Assembly (NCBI GenBank): GCA_024235175.1
Contig: JACKMX010000007.1
Coordinates: 180,223-244,222, forward strand
Length of the DNA: 64,000 nucleotides
Reading direction: 5' to 3'
DNA from: Chromatiaceae bacterium
GTDB taxonomy: Bacteria; Pseudomonadota; Gammaproteobacteria; Chromatiales; Chromatiaceae
Each line of letters begins with the position of its first letter. Position 1 is the first letter of the stretch. Position numbers and translations under genes: made by a program. The notes under the pieces were generated by a model. That model made no database searches. It saw only the letters and a program-made list of their open reading frames with translations, and had not been told where the DNA came from. Shown piece after piece: positions 44,784-54,044 of this stretch.

Positions 44784-46376
44784 ATGGACAGTTCCGTAAC
44801 TGAAGATCCCGGAAACTTCTCCATAGGTTGGTCTGTACCCCTTGCAATTGTCATAGCTGCGGTGCTGGTAATAGGTGCGGTTTTTTTCGATACCCTGAAG
44901 GATATGGTGTCGACCTGGAGTAAGTTCGGATACTTCTACTACGGTCACTGCATACTGGTCGCTCCCATCTCGGCCTGGTTGATCTGGAGCAAACGCCGCC
45001 GTCTTGCGCAGATCACCCCCTCTCCGGAATACCGGGTCCTGAGCCTGATGTTGCCAGCCGGCCTTGCTTGGTTGTTGGCGTACCTGGCAGAGGTGGCTGT
45101 TGCCCAGCAGGCGGCCCTGATTGCATGCACTATCCTGGTCGTCTGGCTGATCCTGGGAACCCGAGTCGTGAAAACCCTGGCATTCCCGCTTGGGTTCCTG
45201 TTCTTTGCGTTACCGATCAGCACTGAGGGTCTGCTACCTTTTCTGATGGACTTTACCGCCAATTTTACCGTCTTCCTGGTGCGGATCAGCGGCTTCGATG
45301 CCGTACAGGACGGTACCAGTTTTATGATCGGAAATCATCGCTGGGTCGTGGTAGAGCTTTGCAGTGGCAACCTGTATCTGACACTGATCATCACCGCAGG
45401 CGTATTGTTCAGCTATCTGACGGCTAAGAGCTGGTGGCGTCGCCTCTTGTTGGTTGGTTTTACTCTGACCATACCCCTGATCAGCAATCTGGTGCGTACT
45501 TACCTGATTGTCCTCACGTTTGAGCTGGACGTTCCCCAGCTCGGACCATTGAAAGAACATGAGATTTTTGCCGAAGTTGGCTTCTGGCTCACGGTAACGG
45601 TCCTGTTTCTGCTGGGATTCCTGGTGCGCGATCCTCCAGCAAAAAAGGGGGAATCGAAAACCATCGTTCCGGTCAGGCCGGCAAGGCAACCCGCCCGGCT
45701 GCCGGCAGGCCCATTTATCTCTGCGGCTCTGACTGCGCTGGCCGCAGTTTTGATCTGGCCGGGTCTTGGCTACGCCATCGATCGCGTGGAATCTGAGCGC
45801 ATCCCGGTTCCCCGTACTGCCCTGCAGGAGTTGGGCGGCGTTGCCGGTTGGCAGGGATTGATCGATCTTTCAAAGAACTCTTTTGGAGAAAGCAAAGTTC
45901 CGGTCGAGGCAAAATTCCACCGGCTCTATGGAAATGGCCGGCAGCTCGTTTTTCTGTATGTGTGTCAGTACCGCCGTCTGACCCAGTGCATGGCAGACGT
46001 GGAGCATATGCAGTATGTGATGGCGCGGGGGGATCGAGACGGAAAAAAGAGTCGACCCATCCACCGTCGAATTCACTTCGGAGAGCGCACCCTGGAGGTG
46101 ATCCAGACTCAGATTGAGGAGATGCAGGGATCTGTGTTGAGCTGGCACTGGTACCGTTACGGTAACCGATCCAATACGAACCGGGCGCTGGCACAGCTTA
46201 CGGAGGTCTGGTCCCGACTGACCGGCGGCAGCGAGGAGGTGGCGACAATAATTCTGAGCACAGAGAGAGTGAAAGACCGGGCCGGCGGTGAGCAGGCGTT
46301 ACAGTCGTTTGCGGAAAGCATGCTTACCGGGATAGAACAGGCATTGCTTAAAGCCCATCACCAACCCACAAATTAA
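44784..46376 (+). CDS. Divergent exosortase (XrtA-like) with C-terminal extension
   Basis: 530 residues. The core of about 8 to 10 helices holds Cys193 (VVVELCSGNLYL), Arg238 (SNLVRTYL) and His259 (LKEHEIF), at almost the same spacing as XrtD. The usual ACSG has become LCSG. After a further helix (about 310-330) comes a periplasmic domain (about 335-530) resembling the EpsI-like half of XrtA proteins, including SWHWYRYGNR and a late ILST segment. It differs clearly from the xrtD product at 33705, so it probably serves another tail or another job. Its neighbours are mla genes and hrpA rather than a tailed protein. Confidence 0.85.
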   Translation: MDSSVTEDPGNFSIGWSVPLAIVIAAVLVIGAVFFDTLKDMVSTWSKFGYFYYGHCILVAPISAWLIWSKRRRLAQITPSPEYRVLSLMLPAGLAWLLAYLAEVAVAQQAALIACTILVVWLILGTRVVKTLAFPLGFLFFALPISTEGLLPFLMDFTANFTVFLVRISGFDAVQDGTSFMIGNHRWVVVELCSGNLYLTLIITAGVLFSYLTAKSWWRRLLLVGFTLTIPLISNLVRTYLIVLTFELDVPQLGPLKEHEIFAEVGFWLTVTVLFLLGFLVRDPPAKKGESKTIVPVRPARQPARLPAGPFISAALTALAAVLIWPGLGYAIDRVESERIPVPRTALQELGGVAGWQGLIDLSKNSFGESKVPVEAKFHRLYGNGRQLVFLYVCQYRRLTQCMADVEHMQYVMARGDRDGKKSRPIHRRIHFGERTLEVIQTQIEEMQGSVLSWHWYRYGNRSNTNRALAQLTEVWSRLTGGSEEVATIILSTERVKDRAGGEQALQSFAESMLTGIEQALLKAHHQPTN

Positions 46377-46498
46377 CGGGCGAACAACCGGATCCGGAAA
46401 TCGCCATCGTCTTTTCGTTATAATTCCCATTTGCTGAAAAAATTTGCAGTCAACCGACGTCGGCGCCTTCCTCTTTACATGATCAGATCCCGTGGCAG

Positions 46499-49400
46499 AT
46501 GAATTCCGAATTGCTAGCAGCCCAGCATGAAATAGACGCCTGCATGCTGATCGACCGGCACGGTTTCCGGCAAAGGCTGAAGAGCTTCAGGCGGCGGCAA
46601 ACCGAGGGCCGGCCGTTCGATCAGGGTGCGGAACGTCTGCGCGAACAGATGCTGGCTTCCGCCGCGCTGGCGGCGCAGCGTCGCCAGACCCTGCCGACGC
46701 CGGATTTTCCCGCGGATCTGCCGATCAGCGGGAAATGGGAGGAGATTGCCGGGCTGATCGAAAAACACCAAGTGATTGTGCTCTGCGGTGAGACCGGTTC
46801 GGGCAAGTCAACCCAGTTGCCGAAGATCTGTCTGGCGCTCGGACGCGGGGTGTACGGAAAGATCGGCCACACCCAGCCGAGAAGAATCGCGGCGCGCAGT
46901 CTGGCCGTGCGCATATCGGAGGAGCTGGGTCGGGAGCTTGGCAGTTCGGTCGGATACAAGGTGCGCTTCCACGACCGGGTCAGCCGCGAGAGCCATGTCA
47001 AGCTGGTCACCGACGGCATGCTGCTGGCGGAGATTCAACAGGACCGCTGGCTGAATGAATACGATACCCTGATCATCGATGAGGCCCACGAGCGCAGCCT
47101 GAATATCGATTTTCTGCTCGGTTATCTGAAGCAGCTGCTGCCGCGCCGACCCGATCTGAAGCTGATCATCACCTCAGCCACCATAGATCCCGAACGCTTC
47201 GCCAGACATTTCAACGGTGCGCCGATAGTCAATGTCTCCGGACGCACCTTTCCGGTGGAGGTGCGTTACCGTCCACCGCCGGATGAGGCGGACGGCGAGC
47301 GTGATGAACCGCTGCAGCAGGCGATACTCGACGCCGTCGATGAACTCTCACGCATCGACCGCGGCGATATTCTGGTGTTTCTCAGCGGGGAGCGGGAGAT
47401 TCGCGAGACGGCGGAGCATCTGCGCAAACACCGGCTGCAGCTTACCGAGGTGCTGCCGCTCTACGCGCGGCTCGGTCCGGCGGAGCAGAACCGCATATTC
47501 CACCCCGGCGGGCAGCGCCGGATCGTGCTCGCCACCAATGTCGCCGAGACCTCGCTGACGGTCCCGGGAATCCGCTATGTGATCGATGCCGGTTATGCCC
47601 GCATCAGTCGCTACAGCCATCGCAGCAAGGTGCAGCGGCTGCCGGTGGAAGCGGTCTCCAGAGCCAGCGCCGACCAGCGCAAGGGCCGCTGCGGACGGGT
47701 CGCTGCAGGTGTCTGTATCAGGCTCTATTCGGAAGAGGATTTCGGCGCGCGCACGGAGTTCACCGAACCCGAGATTCTGCGCACCAATCTCGCCTCCGTC
47801 ATTCTGCAGATGAGGATTCTGGGTTTCGGTGAAATATCCAAGTTCCCGTTTCTGGACCCGCCGGACAAGCGCCTGATCAGGGACGGCTACCGGGTGCTGG
47901 AAGAGATCGGCGCGGTTGACGGCGAACGAAAGATCACCCGCCTGGGCCGTCAACTGGCCCGCCTGCCGGTCGATCCCAGAATCGCACGCATGCTGCTGGC
48001 TGCCGCCCATGGACACTGTCTGGAAGAGCTGCTGGTGATTGCCGCGGCATTGAGCATTCAGGATCCACGCGAACGCCCCATGGACAAACAGCAGGCGGCG
48101 GACGAAGCACACCACCCATACCGAGATGAGCAGTCCGACTTCATCGGCCAGCTGAAACTCTGGCGCGCCCTGGAGGCGCAGAGGAGCCACCTCAGCAAGC
48201 GTAAATTCCAGCGCTTCTGCCGCGACAATTTTCTCTCCTGGAACCGGGTTCAGGAGTGGCATGACGTACACCAGCAGCTGCGTGCGCAGATGCACGAAAT
48301 GGGCTACCGGGAGAACAGCAGCGAAGCCGGATATGACGAGATTCACCGGGCGCTGCTGACCGGCCTGCTCAGCAATATCGGGTTTCGCGCGAGCGGCAGG
48401 GAGCGCGAGTATCTGGGCGGCCGCAACAGCCGGTTTCAGATTTTCCCGGGCTCGGGGCTGTTCAAGACCCAGCCGAAATGGGTGATGGCGGCGGAGCTGG
48501 TGGAAACCACCAGGCTCTACGCACGCACGGTGGCCGTCATCCAACCCGAGTGGGTGGAGTCGGCCGCCGGTCATCTGGTACAGCGCAACTATTCGGAGCC
48601 CCACTGGGAGAGGGGACGCGGGCAGGTCGCCGCCTATGAGCGGGTGCTTCTGTTCGGCATCACCCTGATTGCGCGGCGCAAGGTCAATTATGGTCCGATA
48701 GATCCAGTGGTGTCCCGGGAGATCTTTATCCGCTCGGCGCTGGTGGATGGCGACTTCGATACCAGGGCGCCGTTCTGGCGCCACAACAGGGAGCTTATCG
48801 AGTACCTGGAGTATCTGGAGCACAAGTCGCGCCGGCGCGATCTGCTGGTGGACGAGCAGGTGATCTACGAGTATTACGACAAGCGCATCCCCGAACAGGT
48901 CCACAGCACCCCGCAATTTGAAAAGTGGCTGCGCGGCGAGAGCGGGAGAACACCCAAACTGCTGCATATGCGGCTGCAGGATCTGACGCGGGAGACGGAC
49001 GATGCGGCGCCGGACCGGGAGTATCCCGATGAGCTTGAGATCGGAGGCATGCGTCTGCCGCTGGTGTACCATTTCGATCCCGGCAATGAGGCGGACGGGG
49101 TTAGCCTGAAGGTGCCGGTGACGATACTCAATCAGGTATCCGACGAACGCTGCGACTGGCTGGTGCCGGGACTGCTGCGTGAGCGCATTACCGCGCTGCT
49201 GCGCTCGCTGCCGAAAAATCTGCGCAAATCTTTCGTGCCGGTGCCGGAGTTCGCGGATGCCTGTCTGCAGGCAATGGAACCCTCAGGCAAGCGGCTGACC
49301 CAGGCGCTGGCGGAGCAGCTCAAGGCGATGACCGGCGTCTATATTCCCGAAGACGCCTGGCAGGAGCGGCTGGTGCCCGATTATCTGCGCATGAACTTCC

Positions 49401-50410
49401 AGCTGCTCGATGACAAGGGGCGTCGGATCGAGTCGGGGAGAGATCTGGCGCAGTTGAAGCAGCGATACGGCGATCCGGACAGGAGCGGTTACCATGCGCT
49501 GCCGGCGACCGGCCTGGAGCGGGAGGGGATCAAAAGCTGGGATTTCGGCGAGCTCCCCGGGACGGTGGAGAGCCATCCGGGGGAGATCAGGCTGACCGGT
49601 TTCCCGGCGCTGATCGACCGGGGTGACTGGGTCGATCTGAAAGTGCTCGATGCCAGGCAGAATGCGCAGCGTGCTCATCGTGCCGGCGTCAGGCGTCTGT
49701 TGATGCTTGCTCTGCCCAAAGAGATGCGTTATCTGCGGCGCAATCTGCCGGGTCTGCAGCAGATGGAGTTGAAATACAGCAAGGTCGCGGCAGCACCTGT
49801 CGGCTGGGAAACGCCGGGCGGAACGGGCGTGGAGGAGGAGCTGATGGCATTGATCGTCGATCTGACCTTTCTCGAGGGGCTGCCCGAAATCAGATCGGAG
49901 CAGCGCTTCCTGGAGCGTATCCAGGCACGCAAAGGCGGCCTGATGATTCAGGCGGAGGAGGCAGGGCGTCTGCTGGAGGAGATACTGACCGCCTATCAGC
50001 AGCTGCGGAAAAAACTTGCAGCCACAACCCAGATAGCCTGGGTGGACTCATTGACGGATATTCGGCAGCAGCTGGATCGGCTGATCTACCGGGGATTTCT
50101 GCACACCACCCCATACCCGCAACTGAAAGAGTTTCCCCGTTATCTCAAAGCCATGGATATGCGGCTCGACAAGCTTTCGCACGCGGCAGCCCGTGATCAG
50201 AAGCTGCTGGATGAGCTCCGGGACGCGTATGAAAAGTGGCTGCAGCGCGAAGAGAAGTACCGTATGGAAGGCAGGCTGGATGAGCGTATCGAAGAGTTGC
50301 GCTGGCGATTCGAAGAGCTGAGGGTGTCTCTGTTTGCCCAGGAGCTCGGCACCGCTTATCCTGTTTCGCTGAAGCGCATAGAGAAGCGCTGGAAGGAGCT
50401 GGGGCTGTAG
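46499..50410 (+). CDS. hrpA: ATP-dependent RNA helicase HrpA
   Basis: 1303 residues, the normal length. Helicase core: Walker A GETGSGKST (about residue 100), DEAH box (IIDEAHERSL), SAT motif, and motif VI QRKGRCGRVAAG. It is followed by the HA2 and OB-fold segments and the long C-terminal DUF3418 region found in HrpA. It is a DEAH helicase that acts on structured mRNA and stalled ribosomes. No frame damage is visible. Confidence 0.96.
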   Translation: MNSELLAAQHEIDACMLIDRHGFRQRLKSFRRRQTEGRPFDQGAERLREQMLASAALAAQRRQTLPTPDFPADLPISGKWEEIAGLIEKHQVIVLCGETGSGKSTQLPKICLALGRGVYGKIGHTQPRRIAARSLAVRISEELGRELGSSVGYKVRFHDRVSRESHVKLVTDGMLLAEIQQDRWLNEYDTLIIDEAHERSLNIDFLLGYLKQLLPRRPDLKLIITSATIDPERFARHFNGAPIVNVSGRTFPVEVRYRPPPDEADGERDEPLQQAILDAVDELSRIDRGDILVFLSGEREIRETAEHLRKHRLQLTEVLPLYARLGPAEQNRIFHPGGQRRIVLATNVAETSLTVPGIRYVIDAGYARISRYSHRSKVQRLPVEAVSRASADQRKGRCGRVAAGVCIRLYSEEDFGARTEFTEPEILRTNLASVILQMRILGFGEISKFPFLDPPDKRLIRDGYRVLEEIGAVDGERKITRLGRQLARLPVDPRIARMLLAAAHGHCLEELLVIAAALSIQDPRERPMDKQQAADEAHHPYRDEQSDFIGQLKLWRALEAQRSHLSKRKFQRFCRDNFLSWNRVQEWHDVHQQLRAQMHEMGYRENSSEAGYDEIHRALLTGLLSNIGFRASGREREYLGGRNSRFQIFPGSGLFKTQPKWVMAAELVETTRLYARTVAVIQPEWVESAAGHLVQRNYSEPHWERGRGQVAAYERVLLFGITLIARRKVNYGPIDPVVSREIFIRSALVDGDFDTRAPFWRHNRELIEYLEYLEHKSRRRDLLVDEQVIYEYYDKRIPEQVHSTPQFEKWLRGESGRTPKLLHMRLQDLTRETDDAAPDREYPDELEIGGMRLPLVYHFDPGNEADGVSLKVPVTILNQVSDERCDWLVPGLLRERITALLRSLPKNLRKSFVPVPEFADACLQAMEPSGKRLTQALAEQLKAMTGVYIPEDAWQERLVPDYLRMNFQLLDDKGRRIESGRDLAQLKQRYGDPDRSGYHALPATGLEREGIKSWDFGELPGTVESHPGEIRLTGFPALIDRGDWVDLKVLDARQNAQRAHRAGVRRLLMLALPKEMRYLRRNLPGLQQMELKYSKVAAAPVGWETPGGTGVEEELMALIVDLTFLEGLPEIRSEQRFLERIQARKGGLMIQAEEAGRLLEEILTAYQQLRKKLAATTQIAWVDSLTDIRQQLDRLIYRGFLHTTPYPQLKEFPRYLKAMDMRLDKLSHAAARDQKLLDELRDAYEKWLQREEKYRMEGRLDERIEELRWRFEELRVSLFAQELGTAYPVSLKRIEKRWKELGL

Positions 50411-50537
50411 TATCAGGCGTTTTTATGGCGGAAAAGTGCTACTGTTGTCAGTAAATTTTACAGTCACCAACAATTAATATCAGTTGGAAACGAAAAAAAC
50501 GCTATAAGCCACTGTTCTTTAATGGAATGGAATTTTC

Positions 50538-50553
50538 AGGTACGATATTTGCT
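50538..50553 (+). promoter_or_regulatory. Candidate sigma-54 promoter of the tailed-protein genes
   Basis: AGGTACGATATTTGCT matches TGGCACG-N4-TTGCT with two mismatches, and GG and GC are 10 bases apart. It lies 82 bases upstream of the ATG at 50636 in the gap after hrpA. PEP-CTERM-type genes are often controlled by sigma-54 through PrsK/PrsR; those regulators are not in the window. Confidence 0.5.
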
Positions 50554-50635
50554 TAGAACTGGAAGGGGATTGGCCTTGGGGAGTTTAAGGGCAGTCCAAA
50601 AATAAAGATCCAAGTAAAAAAACAGGGAGAATTGT

Positions 50636-51349
50636 ATGAAAACGCTTTTCAGGTCTTTGCTGGCTGGGGTTTCGCTGGTTCTTTTTTCCGTTTCTGCTCA
50701 GGCAGTGCTTCTCTATGATTTTCAGTGGACCGGTACCCTGAAGATTACCGGGTTTTCGCTTGCAGGTCTGCAAAATCCGGATGCCAATATCTTCACAACG
50801 AAATTTGAGTGGACCCTGAATCCGGGCAGCACCACATTTGTCGGGACGCCAAACGGCTCTCCAACCACAACCACAGGTGTTTTTGATGTTACCGGCGTAG
50901 GACCAGGTCTGCTACCGATCGGTATCGCTACTGAAGTGGGCGGATTTCTGTCCGCCAATGGCCTCACTGGAAACTTTGCAGCCCTTCCGACCGTCACATC
51001 GCCACCGGCGCCGGGCACACCGTCAACACTGTTGCTGGACGACTTTCCTTTCAACTCGAATATCACTTTTACTTCGATCATGTCCACGCCCACATCGCTT
51101 ATATATGAGTTGACCGAAACGCCCCTTGGCGCACCCGGCATCACAACGCTGGCGGCCGTATTCAATTCCCTGGATGGCTCAGTCTCTCCGCCGCCGGATG
51201 GCGTAATCGAGCGCCCTTTTACGTTATCGGCGCAAGTGACTCAGCTTGCACTTCCTCAGGTTCCGGCTCCGGTTGTCTTCCCGATGCTATTGTTTGGCAT
51301 TATGGGTTTGTATCTTTCATCGAGGAAAAGTGCGGAAAATCCGGCTTAG
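50636..51349 (+). CDS. Secreted protein with PEP-CTERM-like tail (VPAP variant)
   Basis: 237 residues: signal peptide (about 1-23, ending SAQA), a secreted domain (about 24-205), and a C-terminal tail VPAPVVFPMLLFGIMGLYLSS followed by RKS. The tail has the three parts of an exosortase signal: a short motif, a hydrophobic helix and basic residues, but with VPAP in place of VPLPA. The domain is clearly related to that of the next gene (shared patterns xDFxWTGxxxxxGF, FEW, GTPxGxP). A strong ribosome site (GGGAG) is present. Confidence 0.85.
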   Translation: MKTLFRSLLAGVSLVLFSVSAQAVLLYDFQWTGTLKITGFSLAGLQNPDANIFTTKFEWTLNPGSTTFVGTPNGSPTTTTGVFDVTGVGPGLLPIGIATEVGGFLSANGLTGNFAALPTVTSPPAPGTPSTLLLDDFPFNSNITFTSIMSTPTSLIYELTETPLGAPGITTLAAVFNSLDGSVSPPPDGVIERPFTLSAQVTQLALPQVPAPVVFPMLLFGIMGLYLSSRKSAENPA

Positions 51350-51436
51350 AATTCGCAAACTAAGTAGGGCCGGTTTTTTCACCAGGCCGCTGATTTTGTT
51401 CAAGACAGGTAGTAGATTTTTAATGGATTGTGGAAA

Positions 51437-52156
51437 ATGAAAATAAAAAAAATCGGATCTATAGCGGGAATCCTGCTTTTAATCGGTTCAGCATCCGCAT
51501 CTGCGGCGCTGCACGAGTTTGACTGGACCGGGAAAATAACCGTTAGCGGCTTTGTGCCCGGGTCAGGTACAGACCCATCGAACGATGCTGACCCTTATAC
51601 CATGCGTTTCGAGTGGCTGATCGATAGCGGCAGTTCGTTTACCATCGGCACACCCACCGGCGCGCCTCTGACGGTCAGCGGAAGTTTCACCATTCTGAGT
51701 CTGTTCGGTGCCGGCGCGGATAAGGAGTTGCCCGTTGAACTCATTACGGATGTTGCTGCGCTGTTGCCGGTTGGATCAAGGAGTTTTCCACCCGGAATGT
51801 CACCGCTGTTCCAGGCAATCGCCGGAGCGTCCGGAAATCCTGTTCCTCTGGTTGAAGTGCCGGTGATGGATGCGCCGTCAGGGATTGATTCGGTGCTGAA
51901 CATCAATGAAATTCTGTTCGATGGCAGCCTGCTGGTTTACAGCATTACAGAGGTGCCGCAGCAGAATCCACCTCTGGGTACGCTCGCCGGTTCTTTCGCG
52001 CTGCTGGATGCCTTCGGTAATAACGACGGTATTATAGCCCGCGATTTTGTACTGAACGCCAGCATATCCGAAGTCCCGCTGCCGGCGGCATTCTGGCTGA
52101 TGGGCTCGGCACTGCTGGGACTGATGGGATTCAGCCGTCGCGGGGCAGGATGTTAG
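51437..52156 (+). CDS. VPLPA-CTERM secreted protein, paralogue of the previous gene
   Basis: 239 residues from ATG 51437 (a GTG at 51428 is in frame but lacks a reason). Signal peptide (about 1-24, ending SASA), domain homologous to the product of the preceding gene, and tail EVPLPAAFWLMGSALLGLMG plus a final FSRRGAGC. This is an exact VPLPA-CTERM signal, the tail recognised by XrtD-type exosortases such as that encoded at 33705. It would be exported, then cleaved at the inner membrane. Confidence 0.9.
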   Translation: MKIKKIGSIAGILLLIGSASASAALHEFDWTGKITVSGFVPGSGTDPSNDADPYTMRFEWLIDSGSSFTIGTPTGAPLTVSGSFTILSLFGAGADKELPVELITDVAALLPVGSRSFPPGMSPLFQAIAGASGNPVPLVEVPVMDAPSGIDSVLNINEILFDGSLLVYSITEVPQQNPPLGTLAGSFALLDAFGNNDGIIARDFVLNASISEVPLPAAFWLMGSALLGLMGFSRRGAGC

Positions 52157-52472
52157 CAGGGGAATCCATTAATTAATATTTTTTGACAATAGTCAAAACT
52201 CAACAGTTATCTGCGCAGGTCGCTTTTCAGGCGACCGCTGGCAGAAGGGAATAGACAAGGAGAAAGATAAAACGGGAAAAGGAAAGGGGAAAAGGAAGTT
52301 GGCAACCAATACCACTTTCATAGAGTCTATTTACTCATCCACATTCCAAACACCATTCACTCCTCTCGCAAAGTTCAACTGCTGAAGGCGATTACATCGG
52401 TTGTTCCTTCATGGCTGTGAGCAGAGAGAAAACAGATAAGAACACAAGTTATCTGCCCCCGGTGGGTTAATC
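52157..52472. other. Gene-free region with hairpins and a polypurine tract
   Basis: 316 bases between the VPLPA-CTERM gene and the wecA-like gene. It contains the hairpins TTTTGAC-AATA-GTCAAAA (52182-52197) and GGTCGC...GCGACC (52218-52236), then about 55 bases that are nearly all purine on the plus strand (52243-52297). No coding frame was recognised. Confidence 0.6.
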
Positions 52473-54002
52473 ATGAAACCGGCGGCAGGAAGGAAAAACA
52501 GGGATAAAAAGGGCAGTGAGATGTGGGAAGTCAACACTTTTTTATCGACATTTATTGTGTCGATAGCCGGAATCCATATTTTAATACCGGTTTCAATGCG
52601 CCTAGGGTTGGTTGATACCCCCGGCGGCAGAAAGCAGCATGAAGTCCATACGCCGTTGATCGGCGGACTGACCATTTTTTTTGCGCTTACACTGTTTCTC
52701 ATATCCTCATTCTTCTTTCCGTTCCCCGGATTCAATCACCCGGCGCTGATTCTTGCGATCACACTCATCCTGGCGATAGGCGTGATCGACGATGTCAGGA
52801 ATCTGGGTGTCCGACTCAGATTTCTTTTGCACGCGCTGGTTGCACTGATAATGATCCACTGGGGCGGTGTGGTGCTCGCGGATCTGGGCGAGCTGGTCAG
52901 TTCATCGACGTTGGTGCTCGGCTTTTTTGGAGTGCCGCTCACCGTGTTCGCCACCCTGGGAACCATTAATGCCCTCAATATGGTGGACGGCATCGACGGT
53001 CTGGCAGGTGCACTGTCGGTAGTTGTTTTCTCGTACATCGCAGTGCTCACCTACGCCGCGGACAACAGCTACTTTCTTCTCACGATCGCAGTGCTGGGTG
53101 CTCTCACCGGTTTCCTGGTGTTTAATTTTCCCTATCGCGCCCGGCAGCGCGCCAGCATATTCATGGGCGATGCGGGAAGTAATCTGCTGGGTTTTATTAT
53201 CGCCTGGCTGCTCATTGCGCTCTCTCAGGGTGAGAAGCCGGTGATTGCTCCGGTCACTGCGCTCTGGCTCTACGCGGTGCCGCTGATCGACACGGTTTCG
53301 GTCATGGTGCGCAGGGTGTGGCTGAAAAAATCGCCGTTCAAGGCGGACAGAGGCCATCTGCATCATCTGCTGGTGGATGCCGGCTTCAGAGTGCGTCAGG
53401 TTGTCTACCTGATGGCGTTGCTGCAGATCCTTCTCGCCGGCATCGGGGTTTTGATGCTACGAAACGGGGTTCCACAGGCCATCGGATTCTTTGGTTTTCT
53501 CGGCTTGTTTGCGGTTTACCTGCTGTTGGTCAGCCGCACCTGGCGGGTGGTTCCGCTGTTGCGAAGATTTCACCGTTTGCTCGGATTGACGGTCGCGGGT
53601 GCACGAAGTGTCTATGTGGGCAATCTAGCCCCGGCCCAGGCGGAGCTCGTCATTTCCGGGTTGCTGGATCCGGTTGCCAGAAACAGAAAGTTCTCTCTTC
53701 ACAGCTACAATTGCGCTCACTCGGGAGCGAAGAGAGTCTTCGCCGAGATCGAATGCTGGTCCGTCGCCGACATGCATGCACTGATTAAGCTTCTGGCGCG
53801 CAATGCAAATGAAGAGGCCCGTCTGGAGATTCGCCAGCTGATACCGCGAAATCAGAAAAACGACAGAAGAAAACAGGAGTGGAAGCCCGTGGTGTGCCGG
53901 CGTATCAAATGCCGCAGGCATAGTGAAATGATCCCCAATCTGGGGAGCGGACTCACCTATTTCCGTTATCCGGAATTACCGATCAGAAACAACCGTTCCT
54001 GA
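52473..54002 (+). CDS. WecA/MraY-family polyprenyl-phosphate sugar-1-phosphate transferase with C-terminal extension
   Basis: 509 residues. The first 365 or so form the multi-helix transferase: DTPGGRKQHEVHTPLIGGL, IGVIDDVRNLGVRLR, NALNMVDGIDGLAGAL, FMGDAGSNLLGF and DRGHLHHLLVDAGF. It loads a sugar-1-phosphate (often GlcNAc) on undecaprenyl phosphate and so starts glycan assembly. Beyond it is an unusual cytoplasmic extension of about 140 residues, rich in Arg and Lys (ARNRKFSLHSYN ... RRIKCRRHSEM), that I do not recognise. It precedes the RfaH-like gene by 42 bases. Confidence 0.9.
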   Translation: MKPAAGRKNRDKKGSEMWEVNTFLSTFIVSIAGIHILIPVSMRLGLVDTPGGRKQHEVHTPLIGGLTIFFALTLFLISSFFFPFPGFNHPALILAITLILAIGVIDDVRNLGVRLRFLLHALVALIMIHWGGVVLADLGELVSSSTLVLGFFGVPLTVFATLGTINALNMVDGIDGLAGALSVVVFSYIAVLTYAADNSYFLLTIAVLGALTGFLVFNFPYRARQRASIFMGDAGSNLLGFIIAWLLIALSQGEKPVIAPVTALWLYAVPLIDTVSVMVRRVWLKKSPFKADRGHLHHLLVDAGFRVRQVVYLMALLQILLAGIGVLMLRNGVPQAIGFFGFLGLFAVYLLLVSRTWRVVPLLRRFHRLLGLTVAGARSVYVGNLAPAQAELVISGLLDPVARNRKFSLHSYNCAHSGAKRVFAEIECWSVADMHALIKLLARNANEEARLEIRQLIPRNQKNDRRKQEWKPVVCRRIKCRRHSEMIPNLGSGLTYFRYPELPIRNNRS

Positions 54003-54044
54003 CTGTTATCCCCAATAGCGGCAGGAACCTGGAATAAAAAAGCA

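Noticed and set aside
47348..49072. 574-codon open frame antisense within hrpA
   Set aside because: No recognisable motifs; lies fully inside a complete, well-conserved HrpA gene.
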